Below, one piece after another: positions 26,201 through 41,700 of a stretch of 64,000 bases of DNA. Origin of the DNA: Megachile rotundata (taxonomy: Eukaryota > Arthropoda > Insecta > Hymenoptera > Megachilidae). Where the stretch lies: positions 5,270,001 through 5,334,000 of the forward strand of contig NW_027473316.1 in the NCBI RefSeq assembly GCF_050947335.1, read 5' to 3'. Within the stretch, counting starts at the first letter, position 1. The number at the start of each line of letters is the position of its first letter. The translations under genes and the position numbers were made by a program. The notes below the pieces were generated by a model. That model worked only from the letters and a program-made list of their open reading frames with translations. It did not search any database and was not told where the DNA came from.

Positions 26201-29200
26201 GATTGCATGTTTGTGATTGCATGATTGTGATTGTATCATTGTGATTGTATCATTGTGATTGTATCATTGTGATTGTATCATTGTGATTGTATGATTGTGA
26301 TTGTATGATTGTGAATGTATGATTGTGATTGTATGATTGTGATTGAATGATTGTGAGTGTATGATTATGATTCTATGATTGTGATTGTATGATTGTGATT
26401 GTATGATTGTGATTGTATGATTGTGATTGTATGATTGTATTTGGGAGATTGTAATTGTATGATTGCGATTTTATGATTGTGATTGGATTGATTGTGATCG
26501 TATGATTGTGATCGTATGATTGTGATTCTATGATTGTGATTCTATGATTGTGATTGTATGATTGTGATTGTATTCTTATGACTGTATTATTGTGATTGTA
26601 TGATTGTGATTGTATGATTGTGATTGTATGATTGTAATTGTATGATTGTGATTGTATGATTGTGATTGTATGATTGTGATTGTATGATTGTGATTGTATG
26701 ATTGTGATTGTATGATTGTTTATGTATGATTGTGATTGTATAGTAGTAATTGTGCGATTGTCATCGTATGATTGTGATTGTATGATTGCGATCGTATGAT
26801 TGTGATTGTTGAACTGCGATTGTATGATTGTGATTGTATGATTGTGATAGTATGATTGTGATTGTATGATTGTGATTGTATGATTGTGATTGTATAATTG
26901 TGATTGTATGATTGTGATTGTATGATTGTGATTGTATGATTGTGATTGTATGATTGTGATTGTATGATTGTGATTGTATGATTGTGATTGTATGATTGTG
27001 ATTGTATGATTGTGATTGTATGATTGTGATTGTATGATTGTGATTGTATGATTGTGATTGTATGATTGTGATTGTATGATTGTGATTGTATGATTGTGAT
27101 TGTATGATTGTGATTGTATGATTGTGATTGTATGATTGTGATTGTATAATTGTGATTGTATGATTGTGATTGTATGATTGTGATTGTATGATTGTGATTG
27201 TATGATTGTGATTGTATAGTAGTAATTGTGCGATTGTCATCGTATGATTGTGATTGTATGATTGCGATCGTATGATTGTGATTGTTGAACTGCGATTGTA
27301 TGATTGTGATTGTATGATTGTGATAGTATGATTGTGATTGTATGATTGTGATTGTATGATTGTGATTGTATAATTGTGATTGTATGATTGTGATTGTATG
27401 ATTGTGATTGTATGATTGTGATTGTATGATTGTGATTGTATGATTGTGATTGTATGATTGTGATTGTATGATTGTGATTGTATGATTGTGATTGTATGAT
27501 TGTGATTGTATGATTGTGATTGTATGATTGTGATTGTATGATTGTGATTGTATGATTGTGATTGTATGATTGTGATTGTATGATTGTGATTGTATGATTG
27601 TGATTGTATGATTGTGATTGTATGATTGTGATTGTATGATTGTGATTGTATGATTGTGATTGTATGATTGTGATTGTATGATTGTGATTGTATGATTGTG
27701 ATTGTATGATTGTGATTGTATGATTGTGATTGTATGATTGTGATTGTATGATTGTGATTGTATGATTGTGATTGTATGATTGTGATTGTATGATTGTGAT
27801 TGTATGATTGTGATTGTATGATTGTGATTGTATGATTGTGATTGTATGATTGTGATTGTATGATTGTGATTGTATGATTGTGATTGTATGATTGTGATTG
27901 TTTGATTGTGATTGTTTGATTGTGATTGTATGATTGTGATTGTATGATTGTGATTGTATGATTGTGATTGTATGATTGTGATTGTATGATTGTGATTGTA
28001 TGATTGTGATTGTATGATTGTGATTGTATGATTGTGATTGTATGATTGTGATTGTATGATTGTGATTGTATGATTGTGATTGTATGATTGTGATTGTATG
28101 ATTGTGATTGTATGATTGTGATTGTATGATTGTGATTGTATGATTGTGATTGTATGATTGTGATTGTATGATTGTGATTGTATGATTGTGATTGTATGAT
28201 TGTGATTGTTTGATTGTGATTGTTTGATTGTGATTGTATGATTGTGATTGTATGATTGTGATTGTATGATTGTGATTGTATGATTGTGATTGTATGATTG
28301 TGATTGTATGATTGTGATTGTATGATTGTGATTGTATGATTGTGATTGTATGATTGTGATTGTATGATTGTGATTGTATGATTGTGATTGTATGATTGTG
28401 ATTGTATGATTGTGATTGTATGATTGTGATTGTATGATTGTGATTGTATGATTGTGATTGTATGATTGTGAGTGTATGATTGTGATCGTATGATTGCGAT
28501 CGTATGATTGCGATCGTATGATTGCGATCGTATGATTGCGATCGTATGATTGCGATCGTATGATTGTGATCGTATGATTGTGATTGCATGATTTTGATTG
28601 TATGATTGTGATTGTATGATTGTGATTGTATGATTGTGATTGTATGATTGTGATTGTATGATTGTGATTGTATGATTGTGATTGTATGATTGTGATTGTA
28701 TGATTGTGATTGTATGATTGTGATTGTATGGTGGTGATCGTATGATTGTGATCGTTTGATTGTGGTTGTATAATTACGGTTCTATTATTGTGATTGTATG
28801 ATTGTGATTGCATGATTGTGATTGTATGATTGTGATTGTATGATTGTGATCGTATGATTGTGTTTGTTTGATTGCGATAGTATGATTGTGATTGTATGAT
28901 TGTGATTGTATGATTGTGATTGTATGATTGTGATTGTATGATTGCGATTGCATGATTGTGATTGTATGCTTGTGATTGTATGATTGTGATTGTATGATTG
29001 TGATTGTATGATTGTGATTGTATGATTGTGATTGTATGATTGTGATTGTATGATTGTGATTGTATGATTGTGATTGTATGATTGTGATTGTATGATTGTG
29101 ATTGTATGATTGTGATTGTATGATTGCGATTGTATCATTGTGATTGTATGATTGTGATTATATGATTGTGATTGTATGATTGCGATTGTATGATTGCGAT

Positions 29201-29316
29201 TGTATGATTGCGATTGTATGATTGCGATTGTATGATTGCGATTGTACGATTGTGATTGTATGATTGTGATTGTATGATTGTGATTGTATGATTGTGATTG
29301 TATGATTGTGATTGTA
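23225..29316. repeat. Long HOR tile 9 (6092 bp = 435 units + 2 bases)
   Basis: This is a near-identical copy of the preceding tile: most modules recur at +5252 bp (C2 23413, C 23666, A 24211, C 24478, C 26018, C2 26438, A 26718, A' 27214). One consensus unit is missing between about 24541 and 24666, which puts C 25178 and A 25737 at +5238. The register recovers after A. Between A' and D lie 1256 bp instead of 276, a 980-bp (70-unit) difference made of consensus units and two E doublets (27900 and 28208). D is at 28470-28588, B at 28730, then G. The D to B interval is 56 bp shorter. Confidence 0.85.
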
Positions 29317-32300
29317 TCATTGTGATTGAATGATTGTGAGTGTATGAATGTGATTGTATGGTTGCGATCGTATGATTGTGATTCTTTGACTGCGATTGTA
29401 TGATTGTGATTGTGTGATTGTGATTGTATGATTGTGATTGTATGATTGTGATTGTATGATTGTGATTGTATGATTGTGATTGTATGATTGTGATTGTATG
29501 ATTGTGATTGTATGATTGTATTTGGGAGATTGTAATTGTATGATTGCGATTTTATGATTGTGATTGTATTGATTGTGATCGTATGATTGTGATCGTATGA
29601 TTGTGATTCTATGATTGTGATTCTATGATTGTGATTGTATGATTGTGATTGTATTCTTATGACTGTATTATTGTGATTGTATGATTGTGATTGTATGATT
29701 GTGCTTGTATGATTGTGATTGTATGATTTTGATTGTATGATTGTAATTGTATGATTGTGATTGTATGATTGTATTTGGGAGATTGTAATTGTATGATTGC
29801 GATTTTTAGATTGCGATTGTATGATGGTGACTGTATGATTGTGATTGTGTGATTGTGATTGTATGATTGTGATTGTATGATTGTGATTGTATGATTGTGA
29901 TTGTATGACTGTGATTGAATGATTGTGATTGAATGATTGTGAGTGTATGATTGTGATTCTATGATTGCGATTGTATGCTGGTGACTGTATTATTGTGATT
30001 GTATGATTGTGATTGTATGACTGTGATTGTATGATTGTGATTGTATGATTGCGATTGTATGATTGTGATTGTATGATTGTGATTGTATGATTGTGATTGC
30101 ATGTTTGTGATTGTATGATTGTGATTGTATCATTGTGATTGTATCATTGTGATTGTATGATTGTGATTGTGTGATTGTGAATGTATGATTCTGATTGTAT
30201 GATTGTGATTGTATGATTGTGATTGTATGATTGTGATTGTATGATTGTGATTGTATGATTGTGATTGTATGATTGTGATTGTATGATTGTGATTGTATGA
30301 TTGTGATTGTATGATTGTGATTGTATGATTGTGATTGTATGATTGTGATTGCATGTTTGTGATTGCATGATTGTGATTGTATCATTGTGATTGTATCATT
30401 GTGATTGTATCATTGTGATTGTATCATTGTGATTGTATGATTGTGATTGTATGATTGTGAATGTATGATTGTGATTGTATGATTGTGATTGAATGATTGT
30501 GAGTGTATGATTATGATTCTATGATTGTGATTGTATGATTGTGATTGTATGATTGTGATTGTATGATTGTGATTGTATGATTGTATTTGGGAGATTGTAA
30601 TTGTATGATTGCGATTTTATGATTGTGATTGTATTGATTGTGATCGTATGATTGTGATCGTATGATTGTGATTCTATGATTGTGATTCTATGATTCTGAT
30701 TGTATGATTGTGATTGTATTCTTATGACTGTATTATTGTGATTGTATGATTGTGATTGTATGATTGTGATTGTATGATTGTAATTGTATGATTGTGATTG
30801 TATGATTGTGATTGTATGATTGTGATTGTATGATTGTGATTGTATGATTGTGATTGTATGATTGTTTATGTATGATTGTGATTGTATAGTAGTAATTGTG
30901 CGATTGTCATCGTATGATTGTGATTGTATGATTGCGATCGTATGATTGTGATTGTTGAACTGCGATTGTATGATTGTGATTGTATGATTGTGATAGTATG
31001 ATTGTGATTGTATGATTGTGATTGTATGATTGTGATTGTATAATTGTGATTGTATGATTGTGATTGTATGATTGTGATTGTATGATTGTGATTGTATGAT
31101 TGTGATTGTATGATTGTGATTGTATGATTGTGATTGTATGATTGTGATTGTATGATTGTGATTGTATGATTGTGATTGTATGATTGTGATTGTATGATTG
31201 TGATTGTATGATTGTGATTGTATGATTGTGATTGTATGATTGTGATTGTATGATTGTGATTGTATGATTGTGATTGTATGATTGTGATTGTATGATTGTG
31301 ATTGTATGATTGTGATTGTATGATTGTGATTGTATGATTGTGATTGTATGATTGTGATTGTATGATTGTGATTGTATGATTGTGATTGTATGATTGTGAT
31401 TGTATGATTGTGATTGTTTGATTGTGATTGTTTGATTGTGATTGTATGATTGTGATTGTATGATTGTGATTGTATGATTGTGATTGTATGATTGTGATTG
31501 TATGATTGTGATTGTATGATTGTGATTGTATGATTGTGATTGTATGATTGTGATTGTATGATTGTGATTGTATGATTGTGATTGTATGATTGTGATTGTA
31601 TGATTGTGAGTGTATGATTGTGATCGTATGATTGCGATCGTATGATTGCGATCGTATGATTGCGATCGTATGATTGCGATCGTATGATTGCGATCGTATG
31701 ATTGTGATCGTATGATTGTGATCGCATGATTTTGATTGTATGATTGTGATTGTATGATTGTGATTGTATGATTTTGATTGTATGATTGTGATTGTATGAT
31801 TGTGATTGTATGATTGTGATTGTATGATTGTGATTGTATGATTGTGATTGTATGATTGTGATTGTATGATTGTGATTGAATGATTGTGATTATATGATTG
31901 CGATCGTATGATTGTGATCGTATGATTGTGATTGTATGATTGTGATTGTATGATTGTGATTGTATGATTGTGATTGTATGATTGTGATTGTATGATTGTG
32001 ATTGTATGATTGTGATTGTATGATTGTGATTGTATGATTGTGATTGTATGATTGTGATTGTATGATTGTGATTGTATGATTGTGATTGTATGATTGTGAT
32101 TGTATGATTGTGATTGTATGATTGTGAGTGTATGATTGTGATCGTATGATTGCGATCGTATGATTGCGATCGTATGATTGCGATCGTATGATTGCGATCG
32201 TATGATTGTGATCGTATGATTGTGATTGCATGATTTTGATTGTATGATTGTGATTGTATGATTGTGATTGTATGATTGTGATTGTATGATTTTGATTGTA

Positions 32301-35300
32301 TGATTGTGATTGTATGATTGTGATTGTATGATTGTGATTGTATGATTGTGATTGTATGATTGTGATTGTATGATTGTGATTGTATGATTGTGATTGAATG
32401 ATTGTGATTATATGATTGCGATCGTATGATTGTGATCGTATGATTGTGATTGTATGATTGTGATTGTATGATTGTGATTGTATGATTGTGATTGTATGAT
32501 TGTGATTGAATGATTGTGTGTGTATGATTATGATTCTATGATTGTGATTGTATGATTGTGATTGTATGATTGTGATTGTATGATTGCGATTGTATGATTG
32601 TGATTGTATGATTGTGATTGTATGATTGTGATTGTATTATTGTGATTGTATGATTGTGATTGTATGATTGTGATTGTATGATTGTGATTGTATGATTGTG
32701 ATTGTATGATTGTTTATGTATGATTGTGATTGTATAGTAGTAATTGTGCGATTGTCATCGTATGATTGTGATTGTATGATTGCGATCGTATGATTGTGAT
32801 TGTTGAACTGCGATTGTATGATTGTGATTGTATGATTGTGATAGTATGATTGTGATTGTATGATTGTGATTGTATGATTGTGATTGTATAATTGTGATTG
32901 TATGATTGTGATTGTATGATTGTGATTGTATGATTGTGATTGTATGATTGTGATTGTATGATTGTGATTGTATGATTGTGATTGTATGATTGTGATTGTA
33001 TGATTGTGATTGTATGATTGTGATTGTATGATTGTGATTGTATGATTGTGATTGTATGATTGTGATTGTATGATTGTGATTGTATGATTGTGATTGTATG
33101 ATTGTGATTGTATGATTGTGATTGTATAATTGTGATTGTATGATTGTGATTGTATGATTGTGATTGTATGATTGTGATTGTATGATTGTGATTGTATAGT
33201 AGTAATTGTGCGATTGTCATCGTATGTTTGTGATTGTATGATTGCGATCGTATGATTGTGATTGTTGAACTGCGATTGTATGATTGTGATTGTATGATTG
33301 TGATAGTATGATTGTGATTGTATGATTGTGATTGTATGATTGTGATTGTATAATTGTGATTGTATGATTGTGATTGTATGATTGTGATTGTATGATTGTG
33401 ATTGTATGATTGTGATTGTATGATTGTGATTGTATGATTGTGATTGTATGATTGTGATTGTATGATTGTGATTGTATGATTGTGATTGTATGATTGTGAT
33501 TGTATGATTGTGATTGTATGATTGTGATTGTATGATTGTGATTGTATGATTGTGATTGTATGATTGTGATTGTATGATTGTGATTGTATGATTGTGATTG
33601 TATGATTGTGATTGTATGATTGTGATTGTATGATTGTGATTGTATGATTGTGATTGTATGATTGTGATTGTATGATTGTGATTGTATGATTGTGATTGTA
33701 TGATTGTGATTGTATGATTGTGATTGTATGATTGTGATTGTATGATTGTGATTGTATGATTGTGATTGTATGATTGTGATTGTATGATTGTGATTGTATG
33801 ATTGTGATTGTATGATTGTGATTGTTTGATTGTGATTGTTTGATTGTGATTGTATGATTGTGATTGTATGATTGTGATTGTATGATTGTGATTGTATGAT
33901 TGTGATTGTATGATTGTGATTGTATGATTGTGATTGTATGATTGTGATTGTATGATTGTGATTGTATGATTGTGATTGTATGATTGTGATTGTATGATTG
34001 TGAGTGTATGATTGTGATCGTATGATTGCGATCGTATGATTGCGATCGTATGATTGCGATCGTATGATTGCGATCGTATGATTGCGATCGTATGATTGCG
34101 ATCGTATGATTGTGATCGCATGATTTTGATTGTATGATTGTGATTGTATGATTGTGATTGTATGATTTTGATTGTATGATTGTGATTGTATGATTGTGAT
34201 TGTATGATTGTGATTGTATGATTGTGATTGTATGATTGTGATTGTATGATTGTGATTGTATGATTGTGATTGTATGATTGTGATTGAATGATTGTGATTA
34301 TATGATTGCGATCGTATGATTGTGATCGTATGATTGTGATTGTATGATTGTGATTGTATGATTGTGATTGTATGATTGTGATTGTATGATTGTGATTGAA
34401 TGATTGTGTGTGTATGATTATGATTCTATGATTGTGATTGTATGATTGTGATTGTATGATTGTGATTGTATGATTGCGATTGTATGATTGTGATTGTATG
34501 ATTGTGATTGTATGATTGTGATTGTATTATTGTGATTGTATGATTGTGATTGTATGATTGTGATTGTATGATTGTGATTGTGTGAGTGCGATTGTATGAA
34601 TGTGATTGTATGATTGTAATTGTATGATTGTAATTGTATGATTGTGATTGTATGATTGTGATTGTATGATTGTGATTGTATGATTGTGATTGTATGATTG
34701 TGATTGTATGATTGTGATTGTATGGTTGTGATTGTATAATTGTGATTGTATGATAGTGATTGTATGATTGTGATTGTATGATTGTGATTGTATGATTGTG
34801 ATTGTATGATTGTGATTGTATGGTGGTGATCGTATGATTGTGATCGTTTGATTGTGGTTGTATAATTACGGTTCTATTATTGTGATTGTATGATTGTGAT
34901 TGCATGATTGTGATTGTATGATTGTGATTGTATGATTGTGATCGTATGATTGTGTTTGTTTGATTGCGATAGTATGATTGTGATTGTATGATTGTGATTG
35001 TATGATTGTGATTGTATGATTGCGATTGCATGATTGTGATTGTATGATTGTGATTGTATGATTGTGATTGTATGATTGTGATTGTATGATTGTGATTGTA
35101 TGATTGCGATTGTATCATTGTGATTGTATGATTGTGATTATATGATTGTGATTGTATGATTGTGATTGTATGATTGTGATTGTATGATTGTGATTGTATG
35201 GTGGTGATCGTATGATTGTGATCGTTTGATTGTGGTTGTATAATTACGGTTCTATTATTGTGATTGTATGATTGTGATTGCATGATTGTGATTGTATGAT

Positions 35301-35786
35301 TGTGATTGTATGATTGTGATCGTATGATTGTGTTTGTTTGATTGCGATAGTATGATTGTGATTGTATGATTGTGATTGTATGATTGTGATTGTATGATTG
35401 TGATTGTATGATTGCGATTGCATGATTGTGATTGTATGCTTGTGATTGTATGATTGTGATTGTATGATTGTGATTGTATGATTGTGATTGTATGATTGTG
35501 ATTGTATGATTGTGATTGTATGATTGTGATTGTATGATTGTGATTGTATGATTGTGATTGTATGATTGTGATTGTATGATTGTGATTGTATGATTGCGAT
35601 TGTATCATTGTGATTGTATGATTGTGATTATATGATTGTGATTGTATGATTGCGATTGTATGATTGCGATTGTATGATTGCGATTGTATGATTGCGATTG
35701 TATGATTGCGATTGTACGATTGTGATTGTACGATTGTGATTGTATGATTGTGATTGTATGATTGTGATTGTATGATTGTGATTGTA
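29317..35786. repeat. Long HOR tile 10 (6470 bp = 462 units + 2 bases)
   Basis: Module order: H, C2 29519, C 29772, F, a TCAT doublet, then a region near 30.2-30.35 kb where the A-C segment of the preceding tiles is missing, a four-fold TCAT run near 30375, C2 30584, A 30864, E 31416, D 31608-31725, D 32125-32230, A 32712, A' 33194, E 33824, D 34002-34120, B 34822, B 35200, G. Tandem B copies 378 bp apart and three CpG clusters distinguish this tile. Confidence 0.82.
34822..35577. repeat. 378-bp tandem duplication of module B and its downstream flank
   Basis: B starts at 34822 and again at 35200, 378 bp (27 units) apart. The first copy includes the start of a G module (GCGATTG then TCATTG near 35107), showing that it was cut just after G began. 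This is the only place where B occurs twice without an intervening H. Confidence 0.78.
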
Positions 35787-38700
35787 TCATTGTGATTGAA
35801 TGATTGTGAGTGTATGAATGTGATTGTATGGTTGCGATCGTATGATTGTGATTCTTTGACTGCGATTGTATGATTGTGATTGTGTGATTGTGATTGTATG
35901 ATTGTGATTGTATGATTGTGATTGTATGATTGTGATTGTATGATTGTGATTGTATGATTGTGATTGTATGATTGTATTTGGGAGATTGTAATTGTATGAT
36001 TGCGATTTTATGATTGTGATTGTATTGATTGTGATCGTATGATTGTGATCGTATGATTGTGATTCTATGATTGTGATTCTATGATTGTGATTGTATGATT
36101 GTGATTGTATTCTTATGACTGTATTATTGTGATTGTATGATTGTGATAGTATGATTGTGCTTGTATGATTGTGATTGTATGATTTTGATTGTATGATTGT
36201 AATTGTATGATTGTGATTGTATGATTGTATTTGGGAGATTGTAATTGTATGATTGCGATTTTTAGATTGCGATTGTATGATGGTGACTGTATGATTGTGA
36301 TTGTGTGATTGTGATTGTATGATTGTGATTGTATGATTGTGATTGTATGATTGTGATTGTATGACTGTGATTGAATGATTGTGATTGAATGATTGTGAGT
36401 GTATGATTGTGATTCTATGATTGCGATTGTATGCTGGTGACTGTATTATTGTGATTGTATGATTGTGATTGTATGACTGTGATTGTATGATTGTGATTGT
36501 ATGATTGCGATTGTATGATTGTGATTGTATGATTGTGATTGTATGATTGTGATTGCATGTTTGTGATTGTATGATTGTGATTGTATCATTGTGATTGTAT
36601 CATTGTGATTGTATGATTGTGATTGTGTGATTGTGAATGTATGATTCTGATTGTATGATTGTGAGTGTATGATTGTGATTGAATGATTATGATTGTATGA
36701 TTGTGATTGTATGATTGTGATTGTATGATTGTGATTGTATGATTGTGATTGTATGATTGTGATTGTATGATTGTGATTGTATGATTGTTTATGTATGATT
36801 GTGATTGTATAGTAGTAATTGTGCGATTGTCATCGTATGATTGTGATTGTATGATTGCGATCGTATGATTGTGATTGTTGAACTGCGATTGTATGATTGT
36901 GATTGTATGATTGTGATTGTATGATTGTGATTGTATGATTGTGATTGTATGATTGTGATTGTATGATTGTGATTGTATGATTGTGATTGTATGATTGTGA
37001 TTGTATGATTGTGATTGTATGATTGTGATTGTATGATTGTGATTGTATGATTGTGATTGTATGATTGTGATTGTATGATTGTGATTGTATGATTGTGATT
37101 GTATGATTGTGATTGTATGATTGTGATTGTATGATTGTGATTGTATGATTGTGATTGTATGATTGTGATTGTATGATTGTGATTGTATGATTGTGATTGT
37201 ATGATTGTGATTGTATGATTGTGATTGTATGATTGTGATTGTATGATTGTGATTGCATGTTTGTGATTGCATGATTGTGATTGTATCATTGTGATTGTAT
37301 CATTGTGATTGTATCATTGTGATTGTATCATTGTGATTGTATGATTGTGATTGTATGATTGTGAATGTATGATTGTGATTGTATGATTGTGATTGAATGA
37401 TTGTGAGTGTATGATTATGATTCTATGATTGTGATTGTATGATTGTGATTGTATGATTGTGATTGTATGATTGTGATTGTATGATTGTATTTGGGAGATT
37501 GTAATTGTATGATTGCGATTTTATGATTGTGATTGTATTGATTGTGATCGTATGATTGTGATCGTATGATTGTGATTCTATGATTGTGATTCTATGATTG
37601 TGATTGTATGATTGTGATTGTATTCTTATGACTGTATTATTGTGATTGTATGATTGTGATTGTATGATTGTGATTGTATGATTGTAATTGTATGATTGTG
37701 ATTGTATGATTGTGATTGTATGATTGTGATTGTATGATTGTGATTGTATGATTGTGATTGTATGATTGTGATTGTATGATTGTTTATGTATGATTGTGAT
37801 TGTATAGTAGTAATTGTGCGATTGTCATCGTATGATTGTGATTGTATGATTGCGATCGTATGATTGTGATTGTTGAACTGCGATTGTATGATTGTGATTG
37901 TATGATTGTGATAGTATGATTGTGATTGTATGATTGTGATTGTATGATTGTGATTGTATAATTGTGATTGTATGATTGTGATTGTATGATTGTGATTGTA
38001 TGATTGTGATTGTATGATTGTGATTGTATGATTGTGATTGTATGATTGTGATTGTATGATTGTGATTGTATGATTGTGATTGTATGATTGTGATTGTATG
38101 ATTGTGATTGTATGATTGTGATTGTATGATTGTGATTGTATGATTGTGATTGTATGATTGTGATTGTATGATTGTGATTGTATGATTGTGATTGTATGAT
38201 TGTGATTGTATAATTGTGATTGTATGATTGTGATTGTATGATTGTGATTGTATGATTGTGATTGTATGATTGTGATTGTATAGTAGTAATTGTGCGATTG
38301 TCATCGTATGTTTGTGATTGTATGATTGCGATCGTATGATTGTGATTGTTGAACTGCGATTGTATGATTGTGATTGTATGATTGTGATAGTATGATTGTG
38401 ATTGTATGATTGTGATTGTATGATTGTGATTGTATAATTGTGATTGTATGATAGTGATTGTATGATTGTGATTGTATGATTGTGATTGTATGATTGTGAT
38501 TGTATGATTGTGATTGTATGATTGTGATTGTATGATTGTGATTGTATGATTGTGATTGTATGATTGTGATTGTATGATTGTGATTGTATGATTGTGATTG
38601 TATGATTGTGATTGTATGATTGTGATTGTATGATTGTGATTGTATGATTGTGATTGTATGATTGTGATTGTATGATTGTGATTGTATGATTGTGATTGTA

Positions 38701-41700
38701 TGATTGTGATTGTATGATTGTGATTGTATGATTGTGATTGTATGATTGTGATTGTATGATTGTGATTGTATGATTGTGATTGTATGATTGTGATTGTATG
38801 ATTGTGATTGTATGATTGTGATTGTATGATTGTGATTGTATGATTGTGATTGTATGATTGTGATTGTATGATTGTGATTGTTTGATTGTGATTGTTTGAT
38901 TGTGATTGTATGATTGTGATTGTATGATTGTGATTGTATGATTGTGATTGTATGATTGTGATTGTATGATTGTGATTGTATGATTGTGATTGTATGATTG
39001 TGATTGTATGATTGTGATTGTATGATTGTGATTGTATGATTGTGATTGTATGATTGTGAGTGTATGATTGTGATCGTATGATTGCGATCGTATGATTGCG
39101 ATCGTATGATTGCGATCGTATGATTGCGATCGTATGATTGTGATCGTATGATTGTGATCGCATGATTTTGATTGTATGATTGTGATTGTATGATTGTGAT
39201 TGTATGATTTTGATTGTATGATTGTGATTGTATGATTGTGATTGTATGATTGTGATTGTATGATTGTGATTGTATGATTGTGATTGTATGATTGTGATTG
39301 TATGATTGTGATTGTATGATTGTGATTGAATGATTGTGATTATATGATTGCGATCGTATGATTGTGATCGTATGATTGTGATTGTATGATTGTGATTGTA
39401 TGATTGTGATTGTATGATTGTGATTGTATGATTGTGATTGAATGATTGTGTGTGTATGATTATGATTCTATGATTGTGATTGTATGATTGTGATTGTATG
39501 ATTGTGATTGTATGATTGCGATTGTATGATTGTGATTGTATGATTGTGATTGTATGATTGTGATTGTATTATTGTGATTGTATGATTGTGATTGTATGAT
39601 TGTGATTGTATGATTGTGATTGTATGATTGTGATTGTATGATTGTGATTGTATGATTGTTTATGTATGATTGTGATTGTATAGTAGTAATTGTGCGATTG
39701 TCATCGTATGATTGTGATTGTATGATTGCGATCGTATGATTGTGATTGTTGAACTGCGATTGTATGATTGTGATTGTATGATTGTGATAGTATGATTGTG
39801 ATTGTATGATTGTGATTGTATGATTGTGATTGTATAATTGTGATTGTATGATTGTGATTGTATGATTGTGATTGTATGATTGTGATTGTATGATTGTGAT
39901 TGTATGATTGTGATTGTATGATTGTGATTGTATGATTGTGATTGTATGATTGTGATTGTATGATTGTGATTGTATGATTGTGATTGTATGATTGTGATTG
40001 TATGATTGTGATTGTATGATTGTGATTGTATGATTGTGATTGTATGATTGTGATTGTATGATTGTGATTGTATAATTGTGATTGTATGATTGTGATTGTA
40101 TGATTGTGATTGTATGATTGTGATTGTATGATTGTGATTGTATAGTAGTAATTGTGCGATTGTCATCGTATGTTTGTGATTGTATGATTGCGATCGTATG
40201 ATTGTGATTGTTGAACTGCGATTGTATGATTGTGATTGTATGATTGTGATAGTATGATTGTGATTGTATGATTGTGATTGTATGATTGTGATTGTATAAT
40301 TGTGATTGTATGATAGTGATTGTATGATTGTGATTGTATGATTGTGATTGTATGATTGTGATTGTATGATTGTGATTGTATGATTGTGATTGTATGATTG
40401 TGATTGTATGATTGTGATTGTATGATTGTGATTGTATGATTGTGATTGTATGATTGTGATTGTATGATTGTGATTGTATGATTGTGATTGTATGATTGTG
40501 ATTGTATGATTGTGATTGTATGATTGTGATTGTATGATTGTGATTGTATGATTGTGATTGTATGATTGTGATTGTATGATTGTGATTGTATGATTGTGAT
40601 TGTATGATTGTGATTGTATGATTGTGATTGTATGATTGTGATTGTATGATTGTGATTGTATGATTGTGATTGTATGATTGTGATTGTATGATTGTGATTG
40701 TATGATTGTGATTGTATGATTGTGATTGTATGATTGTGATTGTATGATTGTGATTGTATGATTGTGATTGTTTGATTGTGATTGTTTGATTGTGATTGTA
40801 TGATTGTGATTGTATGATTGTGATTGTATGATTGTGATTGTATGATTGTGATTGTATGATTGTGATTGTATGATTGTGATTGTATGATTGTGATTGTATG
40901 ATTGTGATTGTATGATTGTGATTGTATGATTGTGAGTGTATGATTGCGATCGTATGATTGCGATCGTATGATTGCGATCGTATGATTGCGATCGTATGAT
41001 TGCGATCGTATGATTGTGATCGCATGATTGTGATCGCATGATTTTGATTGTATGATTGTGATTGTATGATTGTGATTGTATGATTTTGATTGTATGATTG
41101 TGATTGTATGATTGTGATTGTATGATTGTGATTGTATGATTGTGATTGTATGATTGTGATTGTATGATTGTGATTGTATGATTGTGATTGAATGATTGTG
41201 ATTATATGATTGCGATCGTATGATTGTGATCGTATGATTGTGATTGTATGATTGTGATTGTATGATTGTGATTGTATGATTGTGATTGTATGATTGTGAT
41301 TGAATGATTGTGTGTGTATGATTATGATTCTATGATTGTGATTGTATGATTGTGATTGTATGATTGTGATTGTATGATTGCGATTGTATGATTGTGATTG
41401 TATGATTGTGATTGTATGATTGTGATTGTATTATTGTGATTGTATGATTGTGATTGTATGATTGTGATTGTATGATTGTGATTGTATGATTGTGATTGTA
41501 TGATTGTTTATGTATGATTGTGATTGTATAGTAGTAATTGTGCGATTGTCATCGTATGATTGTGATTGTATGATTGCGATCGTATGATTGTGATTGTTGA
41601 ACTGCGATTGTATGATTGTGATTGTATGATTGTGATAGTATGATTGTGATTGTATGATTGTGATTGTATGATTGTGATTGTATAATTGTGATTGTATGAT

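Noticed and set aside
26720..28813. Longest minus-strand open frame (697 codons), and some 90 similar minus-strand frames across the window
   Set aside because: They are products of the stop-free minus strand of the 14-bp unit. Overlapping frames give the same peptide, starts fall wherever a variant makes CAT on the + strand (GCATG, TCATT), and ends fall on TCA/TTA/CTA variants. There is no codon structure, conserved domain or promoter.
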